A DNA stretch of 64,000 nucleotides from JAUIAS01 sp030425395 (lineage in GTDB: Bacteria; Pseudomonadota; Alphaproteobacteria; Rhodobacterales; Rhodobacteraceae): positions 310,001 to 374,000 of the forward strand of contig CP121336.1 in assembly GCA_043553855.1 (NCBI GenBank), in the 5' to 3' direction. A model generated the notes under the pieces. It was not told the origin of the DNA. It saw only the letters and a program-made list of their open reading frames with translations, and did not search any database. The position numbers were made by a program, and so were the translations under genes. This document shows positions 26,747-34,183 of the stretch, in pieces. Positions within the stretch are counted from its first letter, which is position 1, and every line of letters starts with the position of its first letter.

Positions 26747-27914
26747 TGATCTTGATGCTCTAGCCAGCGAGCTTTCAGAGTTTGATGTTTCTGAGAAACC
26801 TGTTCGGCGTTCTCCCATCGAAGAACGTGTGATCGCAGGATTTGAAGATATTAAACGCTTTGTGGAGAAGGCTGGACATCGACCGCGGCATGGCGAGCAG
26901 AAAGATATCTTCGAGCGGCTCTACGCTGTGCGTTTGGAGCGCTTGGTGGAAAACGACCAGTATCGGTCCCTCCTTGCTCCCCTCGATCATCAAGGTCTCT
27001 TGAGTGCACCGATTGAACAAGACGACTTAGAGGCCGAAATCGACCTTGATGAACTCGCCGCTGAACTTGGTGATCTCGATGGCGAAAATGGTGGTATCAC
27101 GACATTGCGTCATGTTCGTCCTGCTGCCGAAAAGAAAGCGGCGGAAGAGATTGCAAACCGAGAGCCTTGCAAAGATTTCGACCGCTTCAGGCCACTCTTC
27201 GAACGGGTTCAAGCCGATCTTGATACAGGACTTAGAATATCTCGTCCTTTTGAGAGGAAAGCCGAGATCGAACCAGGACGCTTCTTCATCTTGAAGGGAC
27301 AAAAGGCATACGTGGCCCACAAGGACGAAGAGTTCCGAAATGATCAAGGAACATTTGACGCCCGGCTGCGCGTGATCTTTGACAACGGCACCGAAAGCAA
27401 CTTGTTGATGCGCTCCTTACAGCGTGCCCTGACCGACGATGATGCGGGAAGAAGGATCACAGAACCAACGGCGGGTCCTCTGTTCGCCGATACGACTGTA
27501 GGTGGCGATGAGGGTAGTGGGATTATCTACGTGCTTCGCAGTAAATCGGACCTGCCTATAGTCGTCGAGAACCGTGAATTATTGCACAAAATTGGTGTCA
27601 CCGGTGGCAGCGTGGAGCGTCGCATTGCAAATGCAAAACTAGACCCGACTTTCCTGCTGGCGGATGTTGAGATCGTTACGACCTACGAACTCTTCAACAT
27701 CAACCGGGTCAAGTTGGAAAACCTTCTGCACCGAGTATTTGAGCGAGCGCGTCTAAATATCGAGATTAAGGACCGTTTCGGCCACCCCGTAGCGCCGCGT
27801 GAGTGGTTCCTGGTCCCGCTGTTCGCTATCGACGAAGCAATCGAGCGCATCAGAAACGGGTCGATCAAAGGGCTTTACTATGATCCAACGCAGGCCACGT
27901 TCTCACCACATTAG
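26739..27914 (+). CDS. GIY-YIG nuclease-superfamily protein (T5orf172/YeeC-like)
   Basis: This 391-residue protein ends the modification operon and overlaps the helicase by 8 bp, with AAGGAGG before its ATG at 26739. The C-terminal domain (residues about 255-380) shows GIIYVLRSKSD (the GIY-like strand), then HKIGVTGGSVERRIANAK and a YELFNINRVKLENLLHRVF helix. This is the T5orf172 branch of the GIY-YIG superfamily, with Arg and Glu at the expected places. The N-terminal 120 residues are acidic and helical and may bind partners (ELSEFDVSEKPVRRSP; DLDELAAELGDLDG). In the system it is the likely endonuclease or an accessory subunit, which is inference. Confidence 0.82.
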   Translation: MNDDLDALASELSEFDVSEKPVRRSPIEERVIAGFEDIKRFVEKAGHRPRHGEQKDIFERLYAVRLERLVENDQYRSLLAPLDHQGLLSAPIEQDDLEAEIDLDELAAELGDLDGENGGITTLRHVRPAAEKKAAEEIANREPCKDFDRFRPLFERVQADLDTGLRISRPFERKAEIEPGRFFILKGQKAYVAHKDEEFRNDQGTFDARLRVIFDNGTESNLLMRSLQRALTDDDAGRRITEPTAGPLFADTTVGGDEGSGIIYVLRSKSDLPIVVENRELLHKIGVTGGSVERRIANAKLDPTFLLADVEIVTTYELFNINRVKLENLLHRVFERARLNIEIKDRFGHPVAPREWFLVPLFAIDEAIERIRNGSIKGLYYDPTQATFSPH

Positions 27915-27942
27915 ATGAGGTTTCGGTGGCGGCGATACGCTG

Positions 27943-27961
27943 TGGGGGCATTATTGGGGGC
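27943..27961. repeat. Right-end TGGGGGC direct repeats
   Basis: TGGGGGCAT at 27943-27951 is followed by TGGGGGC at 27955-27961, the same word as in the left-end cluster and the att core, and then by a run of eight T. They lie 64 bp inside attR and may be arm-type sites for the element's integrase. Confidence 0.45.
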
Positions 27962-28024
27962 TTTTTTTTGACATCGCAAAAAAATATTGAATTTTACCAA
28001 TTGTATAAGTGCTGAATGTGAGTG

Positions 28025-28039
28025 CGTGTGGGGGCACCA
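28025..28039 (+). repeat. attR: copy of the tRNA-Thr 3' end
   Basis: CGTGTGGGGGCACCA is identical to 17355-17369, and only the last 15-19 bases of the tRNA are present. It marks the right edge of the first element. Ninety-one bp later a second integrase begins, so this copy may also be the left end of a second, tandem element. The 216 bp between 27914 and 28131 hold no gene. Confidence 0.85.
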
Positions 28040-28130
28040 GACACTTCAGAAAAATCCTTTATTTCCTTGATAATGCGCACTCCAAGTGCTCTTCACGACA
28101 CACGCGAAGACACACAGCGGGGACACTTGC

Positions 28131-29456
28131 ATGGCGCTAAGCACCACAATCAAGCATATCGACAAGAGGCCCAACGGGGTTCTGAGGTTTAGAAGGCGAT
28201 TCCCGAAAGATGTTGTTGAGACACTCGGAGCGCCAGCCCTTCAAGTTCACATCAAAAATCGTGACGGCCTCGCCTTTCACCGGGAGTATCAGGCCATCAT
28301 GCAGGAGTTCGACCGATTGGTCTCTGAAACTCGTGATCGCATCGGTAGCGATGACAATCGATTGCCTATCGAAAGGTGGCATGAGGCTTTGTTGAAGCGC
28401 GAGCAGTTGGTGGCTGAGACCACGGGCCTTGAAGATGACCCAGAGTTTGCCGCTAGGGAGATCGCCAAGGGCCTTTCTGAGCAGCCTAATACTGACCCCT
28501 TGTTGTTGAAAGCATTGGTGAACCCTGAAGCTGAGGCCCCTAAACTGTCACTGCAAGACGCTAAGAATATGTATGCTCGAGACAAGCGCATGCCTGATAT
28601 TGAGGTAGTTCGTCTCGACCGCATTACACGCCGCCTTGAGGAAGCCTTGGGGCCGCTCGACAAGTTGCCGCTCGAAGGGCTGCGAAGAGATCACGGTAGG
28701 CGCTACGTGGACCTGATGCTTAGGGAGACCAAGTCAGATGGTCAGCCACTGTCCGTCACCACGTGCGCCAAGGAGAGCAAGATCATCGCTGCCATGGTCA
28801 ACCATGCAATTCGTGAAGGTGACATCAACGCCAAGAACCCGTTTATCGGCCTTCCATGGCCCAAAGACACTGGCCTGAAGGTGAACAAGAAGCTGCCCCT
28901 GCCAGATGAACTGATTTTGAACGTCGAAAGACGGCTCAAGGAAGGCCGAACCAAAGAGCTGCCAGTGATCTGGCGATTGTTGAAAGGGACAGGTATGCGG
29001 CTCGGTGAAGTCGCGGGTCGTTCACAAGAAGACATAGCCCTCAACGCAGAAACCCCTCACATCCTTGTTCGCCCAAATGCAATACGTGACCTCAAGACAG
29101 CTTCAAGCAACCGCTCAGTTCCCCTTACGGGAGACGCCCTGTCAGCCGCAGAGGAGGCCCTTCAACATGTTCCGGCAGGCAGCCCTGTCTTCACTCGATA
29201 CGCGCGTGAAAGAGGTGCTGATGCGGCCTCTGCGGTCCTGATGAAAGCTCTTCGGGCAGAGACCAAAGACAAACGCCTCACCGTGCATGGTCTGAGACAC
29301 CGAGTGTCGGACAAACTGAGAGATGTGGGGGCACCTGTAGAGGTTCGTCATGGCTTTCTAGGGCACTCATCAACGGCCATCGCTGAAAGCACTTATGGGT
29401 CTCCTAGAGCGCGACTGATTGAGTTTGCGAGATGGGCCAAGAAGGCGAGCTTGTAG
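28131..29456 (+). CDS. Tyrosine integrase of a second tandem element
   Basis: This 441-residue phage-type integrase has an N-terminal arm-binding region (KRPNGVLRFRRRFPKDVVETL), a helical core-binding domain and a catalytic domain. The active-site residues are visible: LKGTGMRLGEVAGRS (Arg), VHGLRHRVSDKLRDVGA (His-x-x-Arg), GFLGHSSTAIAESTYG (His and Tyr). It differs throughout from the P4-type integrase of the first element. I chose the start at 28131 (MALSTTIKH). Its position just right of attR, reading away from the tRNA, repeats the layout of the first element and implies that two islands inserted in succession at tRNA-Thr. Confidence 0.9.
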   Translation: MALSTTIKHIDKRPNGVLRFRRRFPKDVVETLGAPALQVHIKNRDGLAFHREYQAIMQEFDRLVSETRDRIGSDDNRLPIERWHEALLKREQLVAETTGLEDDPEFAAREIAKGLSEQPNTDPLLLKALVNPEAEAPKLSLQDAKNMYARDKRMPDIEVVRLDRITRRLEEALGPLDKLPLEGLRRDHGRRYVDLMLRETKSDGQPLSVTTCAKESKIIAAMVNHAIREGDINAKNPFIGLPWPKDTGLKVNKKLPLPDELILNVERRLKEGRTKELPVIWRLLKGTGMRLGEVAGRSQEDIALNAETPHILVRPNAIRDLKTASSNRSVPLTGDALSAAEEALQHVPAGSPVFTRYARERGADAASAVLMKALRAETKDKRLTVHGLRHRVSDKLRDVGAPVEVRHGFLGHSSTAIAESTYGSPRARLIEFARWAKKASL

Positions 29457-29533
29457 GCTGAAAGTTAAGGCACTTGGACGCGTGAACGGCTTTCCCAGAA
29501 GTCAAAAGATTATCGTATTGAGAGCATCAAAAA

Positions 29534-29947
29534 ATGACTAACCCTGACATCGATCATCGGCAGCAAATAGACTGGAACGAAGGAATGGTGGAGACCAGCC
29601 TGTGTCGACTAGCTGCCAACCTTATGAGAATAAGTAGAGGCAGCGGGACGCTCTACGAAGTTGAGGCACAGGTGATGGAATTGGCCGAATTGTTCGCACA
29701 GCATCGCAGCCTGACCTCACACGGGGTCTCGCCACACATCTTTGAAAAAGCTCTAAGCTATGACCCAGATATTTCCATAGAAGACAAAGAGCTGGCTGAT
29801 TTTCAGCGTGTGCGATCGCAGATAGTAAAAGGTGCGCTTCAACTGGCTGCGTCGGAATTGATCGATAACAACACCACAAAACATCGGGGAGCAGAAGAAT
29901 TATGTGAAGGTCAGATGAAGTGGGAAGAGCTAAGAAATAAGAGGTGA
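29534..29947 (+). CDS. Hypothetical protein of the second element
   Basis: This 137-residue soluble, helical, acidic protein has no motif I recognise (WNEGMVETSLCRLAANLMR; EAQVMELAELFAQHRSL). It lies between the second integrase and the hsdR fragment and reads with the integrase after a 77-bp gap. Its start at 29534 is preceded by GAGAGCATC, a weak ribosome-binding site. It is probably real because its composition is ordinary and no better gene overlaps it, but its function is unknown. Confidence 0.5.
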   Translation: MTNPDIDHRQQIDWNEGMVETSLCRLAANLMRISRGSGTLYEVEAQVMELAELFAQHRSLTSHGVSPHIFEKALSYDPDISIEDKELADFQRVRSQIVKGALQLAASELIDNNTTKHRGAEELCEGQMKWEELRNKR

Positions 29948-29992
29948 TCAAAGCCCCATTAACTGCCGAGATTTGATCTCCTTGCCGAATGA

Positions 29993-30530
29993 TCAGGTTT
30001 TCCGGTTCAGCATTTCGTAGATGATATTGGCGAACGCATTGCCAGTTTCAGGCATTGTGAGCAATTTCATCATTTGCTTTTGGTGAGCTTCGTTGCTGTC
30101 GAGGATTGCGTCCTCAATGGCCTTCTGAAAATCACCCAACATGGCCTGTTCACGAGTATTGTTGGCAATTTGCGTCATGACCCTTTTGTTCTCGCGGACC
30201 TTGGATGTGATGGTCTCCGCGTAGTTCACTAGATCGTCATCTGTTAGCCCGTCACCCGCAAAAAGGTCGTTAAGGCGCTGAATGATTTGCGATAAGAACT
30301 CTTCTGACTTGTCCTTTGCAACACCAGTCCCGAGCCCACTACCCGGCTGAAGCCCTTCACCACCATCGATTGAAAGGCCAAGGTTTTGTTGCTTTATTTT
30401 AGACAGCCGATAGTGGCTCAAAGCCAGATCTTCCAAATCAATTGCCCCGTCATCTACGTTGGCCTCTCTCAATAAAGGCCCCAAGTGTCGTGCAAACAGG
30501 CTTAGTTTTTCGAGCTCTTTGTCATCATAG
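29993..30530 (-). pseudogene. hsdR: Type I restriction enzyme R subunit, C-terminal fragment cut by IS21 element
   Basis: About 178 residues remain, ending at the natural stop. They match the conserved C-terminal part of EcoR124-type HsdR proteins: LSLFARHLGPLLREANVDD, LTDDDLVNYAETITSKV, TQIANNTREQAMLGDFQKA and SNEAHQKQMMKLL. HsdR is the ATP-driven translocase/endonuclease of type I systems. The reading frame enters the IS21 left end at 30531, and no motor or nuclease domain, hsdM or hsdS is present in the window, so this is a dead remnant. Confidence 0.82.
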
Positions 30531-30561
30531 TGTTGATTGTCACTGAGAACTGACCCGGTAT
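30531..30561 (+). repeat. IS21 left terminal inverted repeat
   Basis: It begins TGTTGATTGTCACTGAGAAC and matches the complement of 32996-33026 with one mismatch in 31 bases. A related inner copy (TTGTCACTGAGAATTGACCC) follows at about 30571, as is usual for IS21 multiple end repeats. Confidence 0.92.
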
Positions 30562-30643
30562 GCCCATAAATTGTCACTGAGAATTGACCCATGTGAACAC
30601 ACTTCCCCGACGTTTTTGGTTGGGGAGATTTGGAGTGATCGAC

Positions 30644-32173
30644 ATGGGATTTTTGAGTGTCATTCGACGCTGGGCATTGCGTGATAAAATGCCAATCAGA
30701 GAGATTGCCCGACGGACGGGTCTGTCTCGCAACACCATCAAGAAGTATCTGCGCGAAAGCGCGGTGGAGCCGCGTTTCAAGACGCCAAAACGTCCAAGCA
30801 AGCTGGATCCTTACGCGGATCGATTGTCCGCTTGGCTTCTCGTCCAGACCCGCAAGTCGCGCAAGGAGCGGCGTACCGTGAAGCAGATGCACGCGGATCT
30901 GGTGAAGCTGGGATATGATGGCTCCTATGAACGCGTTGCAGCTTTTGCCCGGGCATGGCGTGAAGATCGGCATCGTGCGGAACAGACGACGGGTCGCGGG
31001 ACCTATGTGCCTTTGGTGTTCCAGCCGGGTGAAGCTTTCCAGTTCGATTGGAGCGAGGATTGGGCCAACATCGCAGGCGAGCGGGTCAAACTGCAGGTGG
31101 CGCATATCAAGCTGTCCCACAGCCGGGCATTCTTGGTGCGGGCGTACCCACTGCAAACGCATGAGATGCTGTTCGACGCCCATTGGCATGCGTTCAGGGT
31201 GTTTGGTGGCGTTCCCGGCCGGGGCATTTACGATAACATGAAGACGGCCGTAGACCAGGTTGGCAAAGGCAAGCAGCGCGACGTCAATGCACGCTTCAAG
31301 GCTATGGCCAGCCACTATGTTTTTGAGCCTGAGTTCTGCAATCCCGCTGCGGGCTGGGAGAAAGGCCAGGTTGAGAAGAACGTACAGGACGCGCGCCACC
31401 GCATGTGGCAGGTCATGCCGGTCTTTTCTGATCTGGAAGAACTGAACCAGTGGCTCGAAGATCGCTGTATCGCTCTTTGGCAAGAGACAGCGCACAAGGC
31501 ATTGCCAGGATCTATTGCTGACGTGTGGGAAGCCGAGAAGCCCATGCTGATGGCGCTGCCGCCCGCCTTCGACGGGTTCATCGAACATAGCAAACGCGTA
31601 TCACCAACCTGCCTGATCACCTTCGAACGCAATCGCTACAGCGTGCCTGCCAGCTTTGCAAATCGTCGTGTCAGTCTGCATGTCTACCCTGATCGGCTGG
31701 TCGTCGTCGCTGAAGGGCAAACGGTCTGCGAACATGTGCGGATTATTGACCGGTCTCATCGCAAACCCGGCAAGGTTATCTATGACTGGCGTCACTATCT
31801 CGCTGTTATCCAACGCAAACCGGGCGCGCTTCGTAACGGCGCACCGTTCACCGAGATGCCGGATGCCTTCCGTCGGCTTCAGGATCATATGCTGCGCAAG
31901 GAAGGTGGCGACCGGGAGATGGTCGACATCCTGTCACTGGTTCTTCAGCATAACGAAGAAGACGTCCTGTGCGCAGTAGAACTGGCTCTGGACGCAGGCG
32001 TGCCCACCAAGACGCATATCCTGAACCTGCTGCATCGATTGATTGATCGCAGACCAACAGATCATCCCGAGGTCGACCCGCCGGACGCACTGGCATTGCA
32101 GACAACGCCAGAGGCCAACGTCGATCGCTATGATGGGTTGAGACAGACCGGGGAGAAGCGCCATGCGTCATGA
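30644..32173 (+). CDS. istA: IS21-family transposase IstA
   Basis: This 509-residue transposase has an N-terminal HTH (MPIREIARRTGLSRNTIKKYL) and an rve-type DDE catalytic core beginning GEAFQFDWSEDW (first Asp). AHWHAFRVFGGVPGRGIYDN holds the second Asp, and the Glu is in GWEKGQVEKNVQ. The C-terminal DNA-binding part includes FERNRYSVPASFANRRVSLH. The start at 30644 has GGAG 8 bp upstream; in-frame codons from 30584 fall in the terminal repeats. It overlaps istB by 11 bp. The gene is intact. Confidence 0.93.
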   Translation: MGFLSVIRRWALRDKMPIREIARRTGLSRNTIKKYLRESAVEPRFKTPKRPSKLDPYADRLSAWLLVQTRKSRKERRTVKQMHADLVKLGYDGSYERVAAFARAWREDRHRAEQTTGRGTYVPLVFQPGEAFQFDWSEDWANIAGERVKLQVAHIKLSHSRAFLVRAYPLQTHEMLFDAHWHAFRVFGGVPGRGIYDNMKTAVDQVGKGKQRDVNARFKAMASHYVFEPEFCNPAAGWEKGQVEKNVQDARHRMWQVMPVFSDLEELNQWLEDRCIALWQETAHKALPGSIADVWEAEKPMLMALPPAFDGFIEHSKRVSPTCLITFERNRYSVPASFANRRVSLHVYPDRLVVVAEGQTVCEHVRIIDRSHRKPGKVIYDWRHYLAVIQRKPGALRNGAPFTEMPDAFRRLQDHMLRKEGGDREMVDILSLVLQHNEEDVLCAVELALDAGVPTKTHILNLLHRLIDRRPTDHPEVDPPDALALQTTPEANVDRYDGLRQTGEKRHAS

Positions 32174-32954
32174 TCCAGCAGGCGCCTCCATTGTGATCAT
32201 GCTGCGCAGTCTCAAGCTCTACGGCATGGCAAATGCGGTCGAAGATTTGGTCGCCCAAGGCGCGCCAGCATTCGAGGCCGCCACACCAATGTTGTCACAG
32301 CTCCTCAAGGCCGAGATTGCGGAACGCGAAGTGCGGTCCATTGCCTACCACACGAAGGTCGCCCGTTTCCCCGCATACAAAGACCTCACCGGCTTTGACT
32401 TTGCGTCCAGTGAGATCAACGAGGCAACAGTCAGACAGCTGCATCGATGCGAGTTTATCGAGGCTGCCGAGAACGTGGTCCTAATCGGCGGTCCAGGGAC
32501 GGGCAAAAGCCACACGGCCACCGCAATCGGGGTACAAGCTATCGAGCACCACAGACGCAAGGTCCGCTTCTTCTCGACCGTGGAATTGGTCAATGCGCTG
32601 GAACAAGAGAAAGCGCTTGGAAAGGCTGGGAAACTGGCTGAGATGCTGACCAAAGTCGACTTGGTCATCTTGGACGAGCTTGGCTACCTGCCGTTCAGTT
32701 CATCTGGCGGGGCGCTACTCTTCCACCTGCTCAGTAAGCTTTACGAGCGCACCAGCGTGATCATCACCACCAACCTCAGCTTCTCAGAGTGGGCACAGGT
32801 CTTTGGGGATGCAAAGATGACCACGGCTCTCTTGGATCGGCTAACCCACCGCTGCCACATCCTCGAAACAGGCAACGACAGCTATCGCTTCAAGGCCAGC
32901 TCAGAGGCTGCAAAGAAAACAGCAAAGGAGACCAAAACATTGACCGCGTCATAG
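32163..32954 (+). CDS. istB: IS21-family ATPase IstB
   Basis: This 263-residue AAA+ helper ATPase of IstA resembles DnaC. Walker A is IGGPGTGKSHTA, Walker B is LVILDELGYLPFS, sensor 1 is SVIITTNLSFSEW, and the arginine region is TALLDRLTHRCHIL. It assists target selection and assembly of the transposition complex. The length is normal and no defect is seen. Confidence 0.94.
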   Translation: MRHDPAGASIVIMLRSLKLYGMANAVEDLVAQGAPAFEAATPMLSQLLKAEIAEREVRSIAYHTKVARFPAYKDLTGFDFASSEINEATVRQLHRCEFIEAAENVVLIGGPGTGKSHTATAIGVQAIEHHRRKVRFFSTVELVNALEQEKALGKAGKLAEMLTKVDLVILDELGYLPFSSSGGALLFHLLSKLYERTSVIITTNLSFSEWAQVFGDAKMTTALLDRLTHRCHILETGNDSYRFKASSEAAKKTAKETKTLTAS

Positions 32955-32995
32955 ACCAAGGCGCATAACTGAGGGTGGGTCAAATCTTGGTGAAA

Positions 32996-33026
32996 ATACC
33001 GGGTCAGTTCTCGGTGACAATCAACA
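32996..33026 (-). repeat. IS21 right terminal inverted repeat
   Basis: This is the reverse complement of the left end with one mismatch (T to C) in 31 bases. An inner copy, GGGTCAAATCTTGGTGAAAA, lies just inside. Confidence 0.92.
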
Positions 33027-34104
33027 ACCGGATTTCAACGCTTACTTTTCTGCCCTGGAAAAGACCCCATCGGCAGTGAACTCCGCCTGTTTGTGCGGTC
33101 ACTCCAATCTGCGACACGCTGTGATGGATCGTTTGGACAGGGCCGCCACCAGCGAAGAGATCGCCCAGATGTGCGGGTTGCTGGAACAGGCATTGAATGA
33201 CGGTGCCATTGGTCTGTCTACCGGGCTTTACTATCCCCCCGCCACAGCAGCCCCGACCGAAGAGGTCATAGAGATTTCCAAAACACTGGCCAACCATGGT
33301 GGGCTTTATGTGACCCACATGCGCAACGAAGAAGACAATGTCATCCAATCACTGGAAGAGACGTTTCGCATTGGTCGCGACGCCGGGGTGCCCGTGGTCG
33401 TTTCACACCACAAATGCGTGAGCCAGCCAAACCATGGCAAATCCAAGATCACTTTGGCGATGATCGACGAGGCCCGCAAACATCAATCCGTGTCACTGGA
33501 TGCGTATCCTTACGCGGCAAGTTCCACGATCTTGCAGCCCGAGCGGGTGGCGAAATGTGCACGGGTCATGATCACCTGGTCGGATGTCATGCCCGAGGCT
33601 TCGGGACGCGACCTGTCGGACATTGCCGCTGAAATGGGGTGTTCGGATGAGGAGGCAGCGAAACGCCTCTTGCCCGGTGGCGCGGTCTATTTCCAGATGA
33701 GCGAAGACGATGTTCAGCGCATCCTGTCCTACCCCGACACGATGATCGGATCGGATGGGATTGTGCAGGACAAGCATCCCCATCCCCGGGCCTGGGGCAC
33801 GTTTCCAAGGGTTCTGGGGCACTATGCCCGGGACGAAGGTCTGTTCCCGTTGGAGACGGCTGTGCACAAGATGACCGCCCTGACCGCAAGGACCTTTGGT
33901 TTGAAAGATCGTGGAATTCTACAGGTTGGAGGTTTCGCCGATCTGGTGCTGTTCGATCCGGACACGATCATTGATGTCGCCGATTTCGCCAATCCGTGCC
34001 GGGCCGCCAAGGGGATCGACAAGGTGTTCACCAACGGCATTTGCACATGGGCGAATGGACAAGCGACCGGCGCTCGGCCCGGACAACCGCTGCGTCGCGG
34101 ATAA
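33027..34104 (+). pseudogene. N-acyl-D-amino-acid deacylase (D-aminoacylase), 5'-truncated by IS21
   Basis: An open frame of 359 codons runs from the IS edge to the natural stop and matches the C-terminal three quarters of D-aminoacylases (amidohydrolase superfamily, usually about 480 residues). Blocks visible are GAIGLSTGLYYPP, GLYVTHMRNE, VVSHHKC (metal ligands), SLDAYPYAASSTIL, TMIGSDG (catalytic Asp) and HPRAWGTFPRVLG, and ITDVADFANP-like residues close the barrel. The missing N-terminus carried the first HxH-type metal motif, so the enzyme should be inactive. An internal ATG at 33076 could yield only a fragment. The lost 5' part is nowhere in the window. Confidence 0.87.
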
Positions 34105-34163
34105 GCTACCTCTTTGGCACGTGTTATCGTGTGAGACCGTTCTGTCGTGATGCCACTCAAACG

Positions 34164-34180
34164 GGCGGCGATGTGCCGCC
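34164..34180. terminator. Possible bidirectional terminator hairpin between converging genes
   Basis: GGCGGC and GCCGCC flank a 5-base loop in the 79-bp gap between the converging D-aminoacylase remnant and the giant adhesin gene. No T-tract follows on either strand, so the assignment is weak. Confidence 0.3.
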
Positions 34181-34183
34181 GGA

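Larger units (their letters stand above)
17370..28039. mobile_element. 10.7-kb integrative element at tRNA-Thr carrying a DNA-modification/defence operon
   Basis: The element is bounded by the 15-bp repeat of the tRNA-Thr 3' end. Gene order, all on the plus strand: P4-type integrase, unknown protein, AlpA-like regulator, HTH/zinc-ribbon protein, second tyrosine recombinase, MmeI/YeeA-like methyltransferase (frameshifted), PD-(D/E)XK-like protein, DEAD/DEAH helicase and GIY-YIG protein. There are no conjugation or capsid genes, so it is a genomic island or a satellite-type element that would need its integrase, and perhaps outside help, to move. Parts of the cargo are visibly more AT-rich than the chromosome. 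Confidence 0.85.
30531..33026 (+). mobile_element. IS21-family insertion sequence, complete, 2496 bp
   Basis: The element has 31-bp terminal inverted repeats with one mismatch, 5'-TG...CA-3' ends, a second inner copy of the repeat motif, and the two genes istA and istB overlapping by 11 bp. The flanks do not show a target-site duplication: the left ends in CATAG and the right begins ACCGG. The flanks are also parts of two unrelated genes (hsdR on the minus strand, D-aminoacylase on the plus strand). Both facts suggest a deletion or other rearrangement between IS copies. Confidence 0.93.

Noticed and set aside
27990..28039. A second full tRNA-Thr at the right end of the element
   Set aside because: Only the last 15-19 bases match; the upstream arms of the tRNA are missing.
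30521..33036. Target-site duplication of the IS21 element
   Set aside because: The bases on the two sides (CATAG and ACCGG) do not match over any 4-8 bp window at the borders.
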